Assembly: GCA_028751075.1 (NCBI GenBank)
Contig: JAQZDA010000009.1
Location: 1-64,000, forward strand
Direction of reading: 5' to 3'
DNA length: 64,000 nt
Source: Euryarchaeota archaeon Ods02
GTDB taxonomy: Archaea > Halobacteriota > Halobacteria > Halobacteriales > Halorutilaceae
Within the stretch, counting starts at the first letter, position 1; every line of letters starts with the position of its first letter. A program made the translations under genes and the position numbers. This document shows, one piece after another, positions 27,607 to 36,150 of this stretch. The notes below the pieces were generated by a model. The model saw only the letters and a program-made list of their open reading frames with translations, had not been told where the DNA came from and searched no databases.

Positions 27607-27661
27607 GTGTCTTTCCACTGCTCTTCTGGTCGCCGGACTGCGGTTTTTGTAGCGACCCAAC

Positions 27662-27693
27662 TCTTATACCTTCGTGTGTACAACGTATGTACA
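27662..27693 (+). promoter_or_regulatory. Antitoxin promoter with two TGTACA boxes
   Basis: A TATA-like cttatacc at 27663-27670 is followed by TGTACA at 27677-27682 and again at 27688-27693, spaced 11 bases centre to centre. The second box overlaps the start codons. Placement at the transcription start of a ribbon-helix-helix gene suggests an autoregulatory operator. Confidence 0.5.
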
Positions 27694-27992
27694 TGACGAC
27701 GCGGGTGAACTTCCGGCTGCCCGACGACCTCGTGGAGAAAGCCGACGTCGCCGCCGAGGTCACCCACCGGGACCGGACGGCGATAGTCGTCGAAGCCTTA
27801 CGCGAGTACCTCGAGGACGTCGAGGAGGACGAGGGGTTCCGCGAAGCGGTCGTCGAGCTCTACCTCGAGGACGAGATAGGTTTCGACGTGCTGAAGCAGG
27901 TCGTCGGCGTCCAGGACGCGGAAGCCGTCCGGGCGTCGAAGTCCATGCTCGAACGCGGTGACGAGATAGCGGAAGACATCGCCGACCTCTGA
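27693..27992 (+). CDS. Ribbon-helix-helix antitoxin-like protein
   Basis: A 99-residue protein with an N-terminal ribbon-helix-helix DNA-binding domain (TTRVNFRLPDDLVEKADVAA, then a helix with DRTAIVVEALREYL) and an acidic helical tail (about 50-99) that could neutralise the toxin. It lies nine bases upstream of a PIN-domain gene, the usual antitoxin-toxin order. Two ATGs are possible (27687 and 27693); the second agrees better with leaderless transcription and with the start of the beta strand. Confidence 0.82.
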   Translation: MTTRVNFRLPDDLVEKADVAAEVTHRDRTAIVVEALREYLEDVEEDEGFREAVVELYLEDEIGFDVLKQVVGVQDAEAVRASKSMLERGDEIAEDIADL

Positions 27993-28001
27993 CGCCGCGG
28001 T

Positions 28002-28493
28002 ATGTTAGCCGCCGACACCAGCGCGCTCGTCACCCTCGCCACCACCGACGCGTTAGAGCTGTTCCTTCAGGAGTTCGACGTACACACCACGGCGTCCGTC
28101 GTCGACGAGCTACGGGAGACCGCGGAACACGACGACGTACACGGTGTGGCGGCCGCGGAGGTGCTGGAACACCTCGACGGCGTCCACGTGCACGAGATGG
28201 ATGCAGCCGGCCTCGTGTCCTCGCGGATAGACGAGGGAGAGGCGAGCTGCGCCGCCCTGACGCACGAGGAGGAGATCGAGTTCCTCGTCACCGACGACCT
28301 CCGCGCTCTCCCCGAGCTACAGAACGCGGCCGACAGCAGGGTCGCGATCTCACCGATACTGCTGAAGGCACTGGTGAAGAGAGAGGTTCTGGAGGAAGAG
28401 GAGGCGAGACGGAAGCTGGAGACGATGGCCGAGCGCCGCGGCTGGATCGAAGCACCGATATACACGCGAGCCAGGCAGCTGTTCGAAGACTGA
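28002..28493 (+). CDS. PIN-domain ribonuclease toxin (VapC-like)
   Basis: A 163-residue PIN-domain protein. Putative metal-binding acidic residues are D5 (ADTSALVTLAT), E36-like in VVDELRETAE, E84-like in DEGEASCAAL, and D in FLVTDDLRALPEL near 100. Family members cleave RNA, often tRNA or rRNA, when the antitoxin is lost. The C-terminal extension (about 125-163) and DUF3368-like motifs suggest the group of larger PIN toxins. It pairs with the upstream ribbon-helix-helix gene and lies between the leuCD genes and moxR. Confidence 0.8.
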   Translation: MLAADTSALVTLATTDALELFLQEFDVHTTASVVDELRETAEHDDVHGVAAAEVLEHLDGVHVHEMDAAGLVSSRIDEGEASCAALTHEEEIEFLVTDDLRALPELQNAADSRVAISPILLKALVKREVLEEEEARRKLETMAERRGWIEAPIYTRARQLFED

Positions 28494-28583
28494 AAGCCAA
28501 GCGCACACGGGCACCGGACCTTAGAACACACTACCTGGTCCACCGGTAGCTTGAAACACCGGCCGCTCTTTCTACACGCCAAG

Positions 28584-29534
28584 ATGGACGTCGAACAGGC
28601 GGGGTCTCTCGCGGAGGACGTCGTCGACGAGGTAGCGGACGCCGTCGTCGCCGACCGCGAGTTCTTCGAGAGCGTGATGACAGCGGTCGTAGCCGGCGGC
28701 CACGTCCTCATTGAGGACGTACCAGGCACGGGGAAGACTCTGACGGCGCGGTGCTTCGCCGACGCCCTCGGCCTGTCGTTCAGCCGCGTCCAGTTCACCC
28801 CAGATCTTCTTCCGAACGAGGTCGTCGGCAGCTACGTCTACGACGAGGACGAAGGCGAGTTCGAGTTCCGCGAAGGCCCCGTGTTCGCGAACGTCGTCCT
28901 AGCCGACGAGATAAACCGCGCGCCGCCGAAGACGCAGGCCGCTCTCTTGGAGACGATGGAGGAGAAGCAGGTCACCGTCGACGGCGTCACCCACGCGCTG
29001 CCGGAGCCGTTCTACGTCTTAGCGACGCAGAACCCCGTCGAACAGGAGGGCACGTTCCCTCTGCCGGAGGCGCAGAAGGACCGGTTCTGGCTGAAGGAAG
29101 CCATCGGATACCCCGACGACGGCGAAGACGAGTACGGCATCCTCCGGCGGCGCGGTGAACGCCGGTCGACGGCGCCCTCCGTCGAAGCAGTGGTCGACGA
29201 CGGCGATGTAGACGAGCTGATGGACGCCGCAGAGTCCGTCGAAGTCGAACGCGACGTCGGCGTCTACATGACCGAGGTGACCCGGCGGACCCGCGAACAC
29301 CCCGACGTCGAGCTCGGGTGCTCCCCGAGGGCGAGCCAGCGGCTTTACGAGGTATCCCGCGCCTACGCCGTCGTCCAGGGACGAAGCTACGTCGTGCCGC
29401 AGGACGTCAAGGACGTCGCGGAACCCGCGTTGGCGCACAGGTTGATCCTGACGAGCGACGCCCGACTCCAGGACGTGGCGCCGGAGGACGTCGTCGACGA
29501 TGTGCTGGAGGAGGTACCGGTGCCGACGGTGTGA
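28584..29534 (+). CDS. MoxR-family AAA+ ATPase
   Basis: A 316-residue AAA+ chaperone-like ATPase. Walker A is EDVPGTGKT (near residue 45), Walker B is NVVLADEINRAPPKTQAALL (near 107), sensor 1 is VLATQNPVEQEGTFPLPEAQ (near 148), and the C-terminal lid carries LGCSPRASQRLYEVSRAYAV. MoxR proteins act with DUF58 and von Willebrand proteins to mature complexes or modify cell-surface proteins; a DUF58 gene lies in the convergent operon at 30974-32221. I use the ATG at 28584; a TTG at 28551 would add residues unlike the family. It converges on the membrane gene with 24 bases between. Confidence 0.93.
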   Translation: MDVEQAGSLAEDVVDEVADAVVADREFFESVMTAVVAGGHVLIEDVPGTGKTLTARCFADALGLSFSRVQFTPDLLPNEVVGSYVYDEDEGEFEFREGPVFANVVLADEINRAPPKTQAALLETMEEKQVTVDGVTHALPEPFYVLATQNPVEQEGTFPLPEAQKDRFWLKEAIGYPDDGEDEYGILRRRGERRSTAPSVEAVVDDGDVDELMDAAESVEVERDVGVYMTEVTRRTREHPDVELGCSPRASQRLYEVSRAYAVVQGRSYVVPQDVKDVAEPALAHRLILTSDARLQDVAPEDVVDDVLEEVPVPTV

Positions 29535-29558
29535 CCTGAGGCAGCAGCTCTCCCAAGT

Positions 29559-30977
29559 CTACTTCACCGTCACCCAGACGAACGCAGCCACGGCGAACGC
29601 CGCCGCCACCGCGGCGACGGGTCGCGCAGGCGACTCCGGCGCGAACGACAGAAGAGCGTAGCCGGCCGCAGCAAGCAGAACCGCGGCAGCCGCTACCAAG
29701 GCGCCCGCCACCAGATGCAGGCTCTCGGAGCGAGCCGACCGCCAGCTCCAGCCACCCGCCTCCGCGTGCCCCACGGAGTTCTCTACGACGTCCCAGGAGA
29801 CTACGGCGGAGGCGACGGCGGCGAAGACCGCGACCGACGAGTACGCCGTGGCTCCGGTGCCGGAGAAAGCCGCGGCGGCGAACAGCGCTGCGACGCCGAC
29901 ACCCGCCCAGTTCCGTGGGCCCGCCGTCACCCCGGAGGCTGCGAGACCACGGAGCACGAGCATCGCGGCGGCGAGAACGAGGAGGTAGGCGAAGGCGTCG
30001 TAGAACACCCCGGCTAGAGACGCCGCTTCACGCGTCGGTAGCTCCGGATGCAGCAGCGCCGCCACCGTCGAGAACGAGATCACGGACACCAGCGTTACGG
30101 CCGCGACGGCGAGCCGCCTGGAACGCCGCTTCCCACCGGAGAACAGGGAGTCCAGCGTCCACGCGACGGCGAGCCAGGCGAGACCCAGAGAGGCAGGCAG
30201 GTAGGCGACCGCCGCCAGAGGCGCCATCACAGGGGGTGCGACTGCCGCGAACCCAAGCACAGCAGCGATCAGGAACCCCCCTCCGAAGACGTATCCGAAC
30301 GGCTTCTTCAGCCCGCGGAAAAGCTCTCGCGCCCACTGGAACTCACCGTCCGATATCAACCCGACCCCGACCGCGAAACGAGAGTTCCAGTAGAAGACGT
30401 ACAAAGCCGCGGCTGGCGCAGACGCTACGACCCCGACTGCTAGAGCCGGATGTAGCTCGCCGACACCCCACGCGAGCGCGGAAGGCAGAACCGCGAGAGC
30501 GAACACCACCGCTCCCACTCCCTCGAGCGAGAGGTAGACGACGACGGCGATCACCGCGGCGGCGACGGCGGCGGCGTTCACGGACTTCGACGCACCCCGG
30601 AAGTCGTCGACGTCGACGCCTTCGACGGCGTACGGTGCGAACGCAACCGCCGCAACTACGAGCGCTGCCATCGAAGCCGTCGACGGCGTCGAGAACCCAC
30701 CGCCTACACCCCAAGCGGCCGCGGAAGCCACGGCGGCACCACCGAGCAACGCTCCCGTCCCGAGCACCGCCCTGACGCCGTCGAACACGTCTGCGACGTA
30801 CAGTGCTGCCGCCACTAGAACCCCGGTCAAGACAGCGGGCGACGCCGACAGGCTGCTGCCCGCGGCAACACCCACAGATACGGAGGTTGCTGCGACGGCG
30901 AGCCAGAGGTACAATGCCCCCGCAGGAGTCGATGGATACCCGAACGTGGCTTCGCCCTCGGACTCCGCAGAGATCAA
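29559..30977 (-). CDS. Polytopic membrane protein of the MoxR/DUF58 module
   Basis: A 472-residue protein rich in alanine and valine with about 14 hydrophobic segments and no recognisable catalytic motif. Its ATG overlaps the stop of the DUF58 gene (ATGA), placing it last in a four-gene operon (transglutaminase-like, 177-residue membrane protein, DUF58, this gene). Such genes in haloarchaeal MoxR loci are of unknown function; a role in assembling a surface or membrane complex is inferred from context only. Confidence 0.65.
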   Translation of the reverse strand: MISAESEGEATFGYPSTPAGALYLWLAVAATSVSVGVAAGSSLSASPAVLTGVLVAAALYVADVFDGVRAVLGTGALLGGAAVASAAAWGVGGGFSTPSTASMAALVVAAVAFAPYAVEGVDVDDFRGASKSVNAAAVAAAVIAVVVYLSLEGVGAVVFALAVLPSALAWGVGELHPALAVGVVASAPAAALYVFYWNSRFAVGVGLISDGEFQWARELFRGLKKPFGYVFGGGFLIAAVLGFAAVAPPVMAPLAAVAYLPASLGLAWLAVAWTLDSLFSGGKRRSRRLAVAAVTLVSVISFSTVAALLHPELPTREAASLAGVFYDAFAYLLVLAAAMLVLRGLAASGVTAGPRNWAGVGVAALFAAAAFSGTGATAYSSVAVFAAVASAVVSWDVVENSVGHAEAGGWSWRSARSESLHLVAGALVAAAAVLLAAAGYALLSFAPESPARPVAAVAAAFAVAAFVWVTVK

Positions 30978-32221
30978 GGTCTACCGCCCTCCTGTACGGC
31001 TTCGTCGAGGCTGCGTCGGACGTCCCAGTTGACGACGTCTGCTACGGTTCGTAGTCCACGGATGCGGCGGCGTCTGTGGAAGCCCTCGAGGTACGAAGCC
31101 GGGTCGTCGCTCCATGTTACGTCGGGTGAGACGACGGTGACGTCTCGACCGCAGGCGCTGAAACCCCGTACTACCTCGCTGGATGCTTCGTCGAGCAACG
31201 GCGACACCAGGAACACCCTCATGCGGTCGTGGACCTCCTCGTCGACGGCGCGGACGTACTCGTCGGTGGCGTAGTCGACGTCGCCGCCGACCCAGGTGCG
31301 GGCGTCCTCCCGGAGGTCGGCGACCCGGCTCTCCAGAACGCTGGATACCTGGCTGGCGGGGAGTTCGGTGGTCGGCGGCAGGCTACCCGTTAGCGAGTAC
31401 ACCGACACCGCGGACTTCCCGCCGGTCGCCGTGACCGCGGCGTACAGGCGTTCGACAGCGTACACCCCGTACTCGACGGCGTCGGGGTGTCTCTCCGTGG
31501 CTGCCTGGAAGCAGGGCTGACGGCCGTCGAGGACGACGACGGCGTCCAGAGACATCTCCTCGTGGAACTCCACCGTCGACAGGTCGCCGGATTTTGCGAA
31601 CCTCCTCCAGTCGACGCGGCTCAACGGGTCGCCGCGGCGGTAGTCCCTGAGGCTGTGGAACTCCACGCCCTCCCCTGGTTCGTCGGAGGTCACGGAGCCC
31701 GCTAACAGGGCGTCCCGGGGCTCCGGTGCAGTGTCCAGTGGGTACCTGCAGACCACCGTCGACGTCTCGTCCACCGACGCCGTGGTGTCGCGGCTGCCGC
31801 TGACGTTGCGGCTGTGTACCCTGGGTTCGCCGAAGCCGTGTTCACCTCTCCGGAGCATCACCGTGTACGTCGTCTCCATGGTTTCTCCGGGGTCCAGCGA
31901 ACCCGAGACACCTGGTTCACCGTCGAATACGTGGAGCGCCGCCGGCACGTCGTCGACGACGCGTACGTCCGCCACCCTTGACTCAGAGGGGTTCATCACC
32001 TCTAACGACACCTCCACCGTGCTGCCTGGACTCGCCGCCTCCGCCTCCACACGGCGTTCCACATCCACCTCGACGGTGGTTCCACCCGTCGCCTCCGCGT
32101 ACAGGAGGTAGGTGAGAGGAATCACCGCGGATACGGCGACCGCGGCCTCCTCCTGCGCAACCCCCGCCGCCAGCAGGAACAATGAGGCGAGGACCAGCGG
32201 CCTGAACCTGTTGGTGTTCAA
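30974..32221 (-). CDS. DUF58-domain protein
   Basis: A 415-residue protein. Two hydrophobic segments near the N-terminus (about 8-40) precede a beta-rich domain (DVERRVEAEAASPGSTVEVS, COG1361-like), and the DUF58 signature GVEFHSLRDYRRGDPLSRVD with WRRFAKSGDLSTVEFHEEMS lies near residues 205-240, followed by a vWA-like region (DAVVVLDGRQPC). DUF58 proteins partner MoxR ATPases. The start is the TTG at 32221, whose TTGA overlaps the previous stop. The frame stays open upstream but encodes Arg-rich sequence antiparallel in phase to the 177-residue gene, so it is not coding. Confidence 0.85.
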   Translation of the reverse strand: MNTNRFRPLVLASLFLLAAGVAQEEAAVAVSAVIPLTYLLYAEATGGTTVEVDVERRVEAEAASPGSTVEVSLEVMNPSESRVADVRVVDDVPAALHVFDGEPGVSGSLDPGETMETTYTVMLRRGEHGFGEPRVHSRNVSGSRDTTASVDETSTVVCRYPLDTAPEPRDALLAGSVTSDEPGEGVEFHSLRDYRRGDPLSRVDWRRFAKSGDLSTVEFHEEMSLDAVVVLDGRQPCFQAATERHPDAVEYGVYAVERLYAAVTATGGKSAVSVYSLTGSLPPTTELPASQVSSVLESRVADLREDARTWVGGDVDYATDEYVRAVDEEVHDRMRVFLVSPLLDEASSEVVRGFSACGRDVTVVSPDVTWSDDPASYLEGFHRRRRIRGLRTVADVVNWDVRRSLDEAVQEGGRP

Positions 32222-32751
32222 CCTCCACCTCCTCGATGTAGCTCGTCGACCACGGCTTCCGCGCGGCGTTCGAGGGCGTCGTCCTCGAACAGCCAGTCGT
32301 ACAGCCGTATCCTCAGTGGGAGATGGCTGTATCCGCCTTCGGCTAAAGCGGCGGCAGCCCTTGGGTCGTCGGTCCAGCTTCCCTCCTCCACCATCTCCCG
32401 GGCTTCCTCGCGGCCGTGCCGGCGAGATAGCTCGTCGACCGCCGCCCTCCGTAACACCGCCACCAGTTCCTCGCGGTCGCCCCCCCTCGGATCCTTCAGC
32501 ATGGCCCGGATGTCGTCTCCGACGACGTACGCGGGTTCCTCGGGGTCTTCGGCCGCGGGTTCCACGGTCACGGTCTCCGTCCGTCTGTAGTTCGCGGCGA
32601 CGGCGAGCACGAGGAACGTGAACGCCAGCAATGCGACGACTCCGTCGACGTCGCCTTGGGGGTCGGCGTCCTCCGTCAACCAGATCACCACCGCGACGGC
32701 GGCGAGGACGACGCCAACGGCGACGACGCCCACCTCCCTCCCGAACCTCAA
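32218..32751 (-). CDS. Two-helix membrane protein of the DUF58/transglutaminase operon
   Basis: A 177-residue protein with an N-terminal pair of hydrophobic helices (about 8-25 and 37-55), then a soluble acidic part (about 70-177) with RAMLKDPRGGDREELVAVLR and HLPLRIRLYDWLFEDDALER. Haloarchaeal MoxR operons commonly carry such a small gene between the transglutaminase-like and DUF58 genes. Its start overlaps the 32748 stop by four bases and its stop overlaps the DUF58 TTG. Function unknown. Confidence 0.72.
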   Translation of the reverse strand: MRFGREVGVVAVGVVLAAVAVVIWLTEDADPQGDVDGVVALLAFTFLVLAVAANYRRTETVTVEPAAEDPEEPAYVVGDDIRAMLKDPRGGDREELVAVLRRAAVDELSRRHGREEAREMVEEGSWTDDPRAAAALAEGGYSHLPLRIRLYDWLFEDDALERRAEAVVDELHRGGGG

Positions 32752-35700
32752 TCTCCATCCCTCCGTCGGCCGTCGCCGTCTTGCTCTGACGCCCTAGCGT
32801 CTTCCTCTCTAGAAGCTTCTTCCTCTATACGTTCGACCTGCTGCCGTGCCTCCCGCTTCATCTCCCTGGTCTGTTCGACGCCTCCGTATCGGACGCGTCG
32901 GAACAACGCTGTCAACCTGTCGACGGCGTCGGCGGGGAGCCCCCGCTCCATCGCTGCGTCAGCCACCTCCGCCGGAGTCATCGTCGACTCCGCGTCGACG
33001 AACGCAGTCAACTGCTTCCACGCCCACGCCACGACGTCCTCCACTCCGGCTCTACCACCGGTGGCTTCACCGTCCCCGTCAGAAGGACTCCCCGTGGTCC
33101 AGCCATCCTTCAGGAGATCTAGAGAACGGCGTAGCAACGACGTGAGGAAGCTGACGGTGACTGTGACAGCCGCGACAGCGAGGCGGGGAGGCAGGAGAGC
33201 GAGCTCTCTCACGACTGTCGCCGCGGCGGATGCAGTCCACGCCGCGGCAGCGGGGACGCGGGACGCCACCTCGACGGCTGTCTTCGCCGTCCACGTGAGA
33301 GCACTGGCGGCCGTGTATACTCCTGCTGAGGCCGCCGCAGCAGCGGCGGCTGCCGCCGAACGTATGGACTCGACCAGGCGCTCGAGCATCCGGCGGACGA
33401 GGTCGGACACCCGATCCAGAAGCCCTCGGGGGCCGACTTCCGCAGTCTCCCTGGCGGTGGAGGCCGCGGAGCTCAGACGTCTGCGGACCCGGGTCTCTCC
33501 TGGGTGGAGCCTGTAGACGGCGCCGACGGCGAACGCCAGCGGCAGCAAGACGGCGACGACGCGGTTCAACAGGGGTATCTCCACCGTGGCTTCCGCGGTG
33601 TAGCCCTGTGCACGGGCTTCGATGTCGACCTCGCTCCTTCGGGGATCCAGCGGTCCGAAGTAAGTGACTCCTCCCTCGGAGTCCACGGGTCTCCAGCCGC
33701 CGTCGTCCCACCGTAGTTCGGCGTTTCTGACGGGGTGTCCGCTGCTCTCCACCCGCGGCGTCAGCGGAAGCCCGGGCGCGCGGACTCCGGAGTACGTCAC
33801 CGTCATCTCCTCGTAGAACCCCGTCATGTTCACGGTGACCTCGTCCTCGACGTCGCCTCGTTCGGCGGCTACCGTGAACTCGACGGCGTCCGGCACCTCC
33901 ACCGACGCGTTACCCCTCGCGCCCGTTTCAGCTTCCAGGTCGTCTTCGACGTACACCGACGCGTTGGGTACCGGATGACTCTCGATGGTGAACTCCACCG
34001 GCAGCTCCGTCAACGGTCTCGCCTCCTCCTCTAGCGTGAGGTCGCCGTCGAGAACCGGTGTCACGTTGGCTTCGCCGTGGACGTCTCCTCGTTCGACCTC
34101 GAGGTGGAACTCCTGATACGGGGTGGTGAACCATCCGACTCCGCTTGCGTCGGCTACGTCCACGGGTTCGCCGTCGACGCTGTAGAGTCCGCCGTCGACG
34201 GCTACGTCTTCGACGTACGCGGCCGCCTCTGTGGTGGTTCCAGGCACGGGGTCTGGTTCGACGTCCAGTGTGGCTTCCGTGGGCAGCGAACGGTGTTCCG
34301 CAACAGGGTGCTGGAAAGAGAGTTCTACGCCGTCGTCGACAGAGTAGTATAGGGTGTCCGTGAGCTCGACGGAGTGCTCGAGGTCGAGGGAACGCGCCGC
34401 CAGCGTGGTCGGCGGCTGCTCCATCTCAACCGTGGAGAGCTCTATCTCTTCGCTGTATGGAAGCGTGACCTCGGTGCGACCCTCTTCGTCCGTGAATGGT
34501 ACGGAGCTGTAGATCTTGGTGTCTTCTCCTTGGAACGCGGTTCTGCCGTCGACCTTCAGCAACGCGTCCTCGACGGGTTCTCCATCTTCCTCGACGACGA
34601 CCTCTACCGTCTCACCGGGACGGAGGTCGTTAGGTAGCTCTACGTCTGCATCGGTGGGCTGGTACTCGGCGGAGGCGTCCGCCCTCGCGTCTTCCTCTCC
34701 GCGGAACCTCTCTTCCCTGTGGACGTAGGAGGTGGGGTATACGGTCCACCAGTCTCCGTCGGTGTAGATCTCCAGCCAGTGGTTGGCGTTCCGTCTCGTG
34801 ATCTCTCCGTCGCGGACCTCGAAACCCGTTGCCACCCGGACCGGCACACCCTGACTGCGGAGCAGGACCGCGGAGGCGGAGGCGAAATGCAGCTCGTGAC
34901 CTCTGTCGAGGCAGAACAGGAACTCCCCGACGAACCCCTCCACCTCTGACGGTGGTTCGACGCCTCCAGGTATCTCCGGCGTGTCCTCGGCGGGACAGGG
35001 TTCGGGGTCGGCGTCGAGGCTGTAACCGCGGTTCCGGTTGAGGTAGACGACTACGTCTTCCACTATGTCGTGGGCCGACGCGTCGTCGGCGGTGACCTCG
35101 CCGGCGAACTCCTCGACGGCGGGGTCGAGGTCGGCGGGCAGGTTGGTGTACCGGGCTTCGACGAGCGAACCCGGGTCCGGCGGCCTGTCGAGGTCCACTT
35201 GATGGACGCTGGATGGCGTCGACGGTACTCCGTAGCCTTCACCCGCCAGCAGCGGTCGGTCGGGGACGACGTCGCCGTCCTCGTATTTCGATGCGGAAGG
35301 CGTCGTGTCGGCGGGAGGGGCTTGCGGACGCCATCTGTAGGGCGCACCGACGACGGGGGTCTCCGCGCGGAAAACGTGTCCGGAGGCTGCCGACTCAGTC
35401 GCGGTGGCTTCGGATGTGGTGTCGACGGGTTCCGTGGTCTTCGTCCATCGGTCGTCGTCGTACCTGTCGAAGGACGTGGTCCGGAGGTAGGTGCGGTTGG
35501 TGGGGGAGAGGCTGCTGAAACCTGGTTCACCTTCTCCCTCACCTCCGAGGTCGTCTACGTCGAACCCGCCGCCTTCGCCGTCTCCCTCACCTTCGTCTCC
35601 AGGTCCCTCCTCCTCGTCGCCGACGCCTTCCCCTGGCCCCAGCCCTGCTCCGTAGCCGCCGAGTCCGACGGCTCCGAACAGCAGGTAGACCAGGAGTACG

Positions 35701-35756
35701 ACGCCGAGTATCGCGAGCAGGGTGGCGCCGGCGGAGACCCACCTGTCGTTTTCCAT
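32748..35756 (-). CDS. Transglutaminase-like membrane protein with C-terminal DUF4129-like region
   Basis: A 1002-residue protein: one N-terminal membrane helix (about 8-32), an acidic linker, a transglutaminase-like fold (about 240-370), several beta-sandwich repeats (about 375-720), a second membrane helix near 735, an Ala-rich region, and a DUF4129-like end (AEVADAAMERGLPADAVDRL). In the usual core the nucleophile lies in RGYCxxxA and a His in HAWVEV; here these read RGHELHFASA and NHWLEIY, and the late Asp (FDPT) is VYPTS, so the Cys and Asp are missing and the protein is probably not a working transglutaminase. First gene of the operon. Confidence 0.82.
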   Translation of the reverse strand: MENDRWVSAGATLLAILGVVLLVYLLFGAVGLGGYGAGLGPGEGVGDEEEGPGDEGEGDGEGGGFDVDDLGGEGEGEPGFSSLSPTNRTYLRTTSFDRYDDDRWTKTTEPVDTTSEATATESAASGHVFRAETPVVGAPYRWRPQAPPADTTPSASKYEDGDVVPDRPLLAGEGYGVPSTPSSVHQVDLDRPPDPGSLVEARYTNLPADLDPAVEEFAGEVTADDASAHDIVEDVVVYLNRNRGYSLDADPEPCPAEDTPEIPGGVEPPSEVEGFVGEFLFCLDRGHELHFASASAVLLRSQGVPVRVATGFEVRDGEITRRNANHWLEIYTDGDWWTVYPTSYVHREERFRGEEDARADASAEYQPTDADVELPNDLRPGETVEVVVEEDGEPVEDALLKVDGRTAFQGEDTKIYSSVPFTDEEGRTEVTLPYSEEIELSTVEMEQPPTTLAARSLDLEHSVELTDTLYYSVDDGVELSFQHPVAEHRSLPTEATLDVEPDPVPGTTTEAAAYVEDVAVDGGLYSVDGEPVDVADASGVGWFTTPYQEFHLEVERGDVHGEANVTPVLDGDLTLEEEARPLTELPVEFTIESHPVPNASVYVEDDLEAETGARGNASVEVPDAVEFTVAAERGDVEDEVTVNMTGFYEEMTVTYSGVRAPGLPLTPRVESSGHPVRNAELRWDDGGWRPVDSEGGVTYFGPLDPRRSEVDIEARAQGYTAEATVEIPLLNRVVAVLLPLAFAVGAVYRLHPGETRVRRRLSSAASTARETAEVGPRGLLDRVSDLVRRMLERLVESIRSAAAAAAAAASAGVYTAASALTWTAKTAVEVASRVPAAAAWTASAAATVVRELALLPPRLAVAAVTVTVSFLTSLLRRSLDLLKDGWTTGSPSDGDGEATGGRAGVEDVVAWAWKQLTAFVDAESTMTPAEVADAAMERGLPADAVDRLTALFRRVRYGGVEQTREMKREARQQVERIEEEASREEDARASEQDGDGRRRDGD

Positions 35757-35842
35757 CGACGGTGAATCAGTCTCCAGACGTCAAATCGTTTGGGATGACG
35801 GGTTTCCGATGGGGATTTCCCCGTCCGGCGAGACCAAGCTGT

Positions 35843-36091
35843 ATGGACAGCAGCCGACGCCACGATCTCAAGGAGAGGGCGCACGATGTCGACGTCACGG
35901 TCTGGGTGGGGAAGAAAGGGATAGAGGCGGCAGCTGATGAGGCACGGAACCAGCTGGAGGACAGGGATCTCGTGAAGGTGAAGGTGCTTAGGGCGGGTGG
36001 CGACCCCGAGGAGGCGGCGGAGGACCTCGCCGAGCAGGCGGACGCTGAGGTCGTCGACGTCCGCGGTCGGACCGCCGTCGTCGCCCGATGA
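35843..36091 (+). CDS. YhbY-family RNA-binding protein
   Basis: An 82-residue basic-to-neutral protein with the CRM/YhbY fold: an N-terminal helix (SRRHDLKERAHDVDVTVWVG), the KKGI-like loop (GKKGIEAAADEARNQLEDRD), a strand LVKVKVLR and a second helix (DPEEAAEDLAEQADAEVVDV), ending in GRTAVVAR. YhbY-type proteins bind pre-50S rRNA or intron RNA and help ribosome assembly. I start it at ATG 35843, giving standard family length; upstream in-frame ATGs add unrelated sequence. Divergent from the transglutaminase-like gene. Confidence 0.82.
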   Translation: MDSSRRHDLKERAHDVDVTVWVGKKGIEAAADEARNQLEDRDLVKVKVLRAGGDPEEAAEDLAEQADAEVVDVRGRTAVVAR

Positions 36092-36150
36092 CCTCGGGAG
36101 GCTGGCGGCCTCCGCTGCATCGACTGCCGTTGCTCTCTCCAGGTGGTTCG

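Noticed and set aside
32222-32758. Extension of the DUF58 frame upstream to 32758 (about 180 extra residues)
   Set aside because: The extension is Arg-rich and lies in another frame of the 177-residue membrane protein, which has clear helices; the TTG at 32221 fits the family start.
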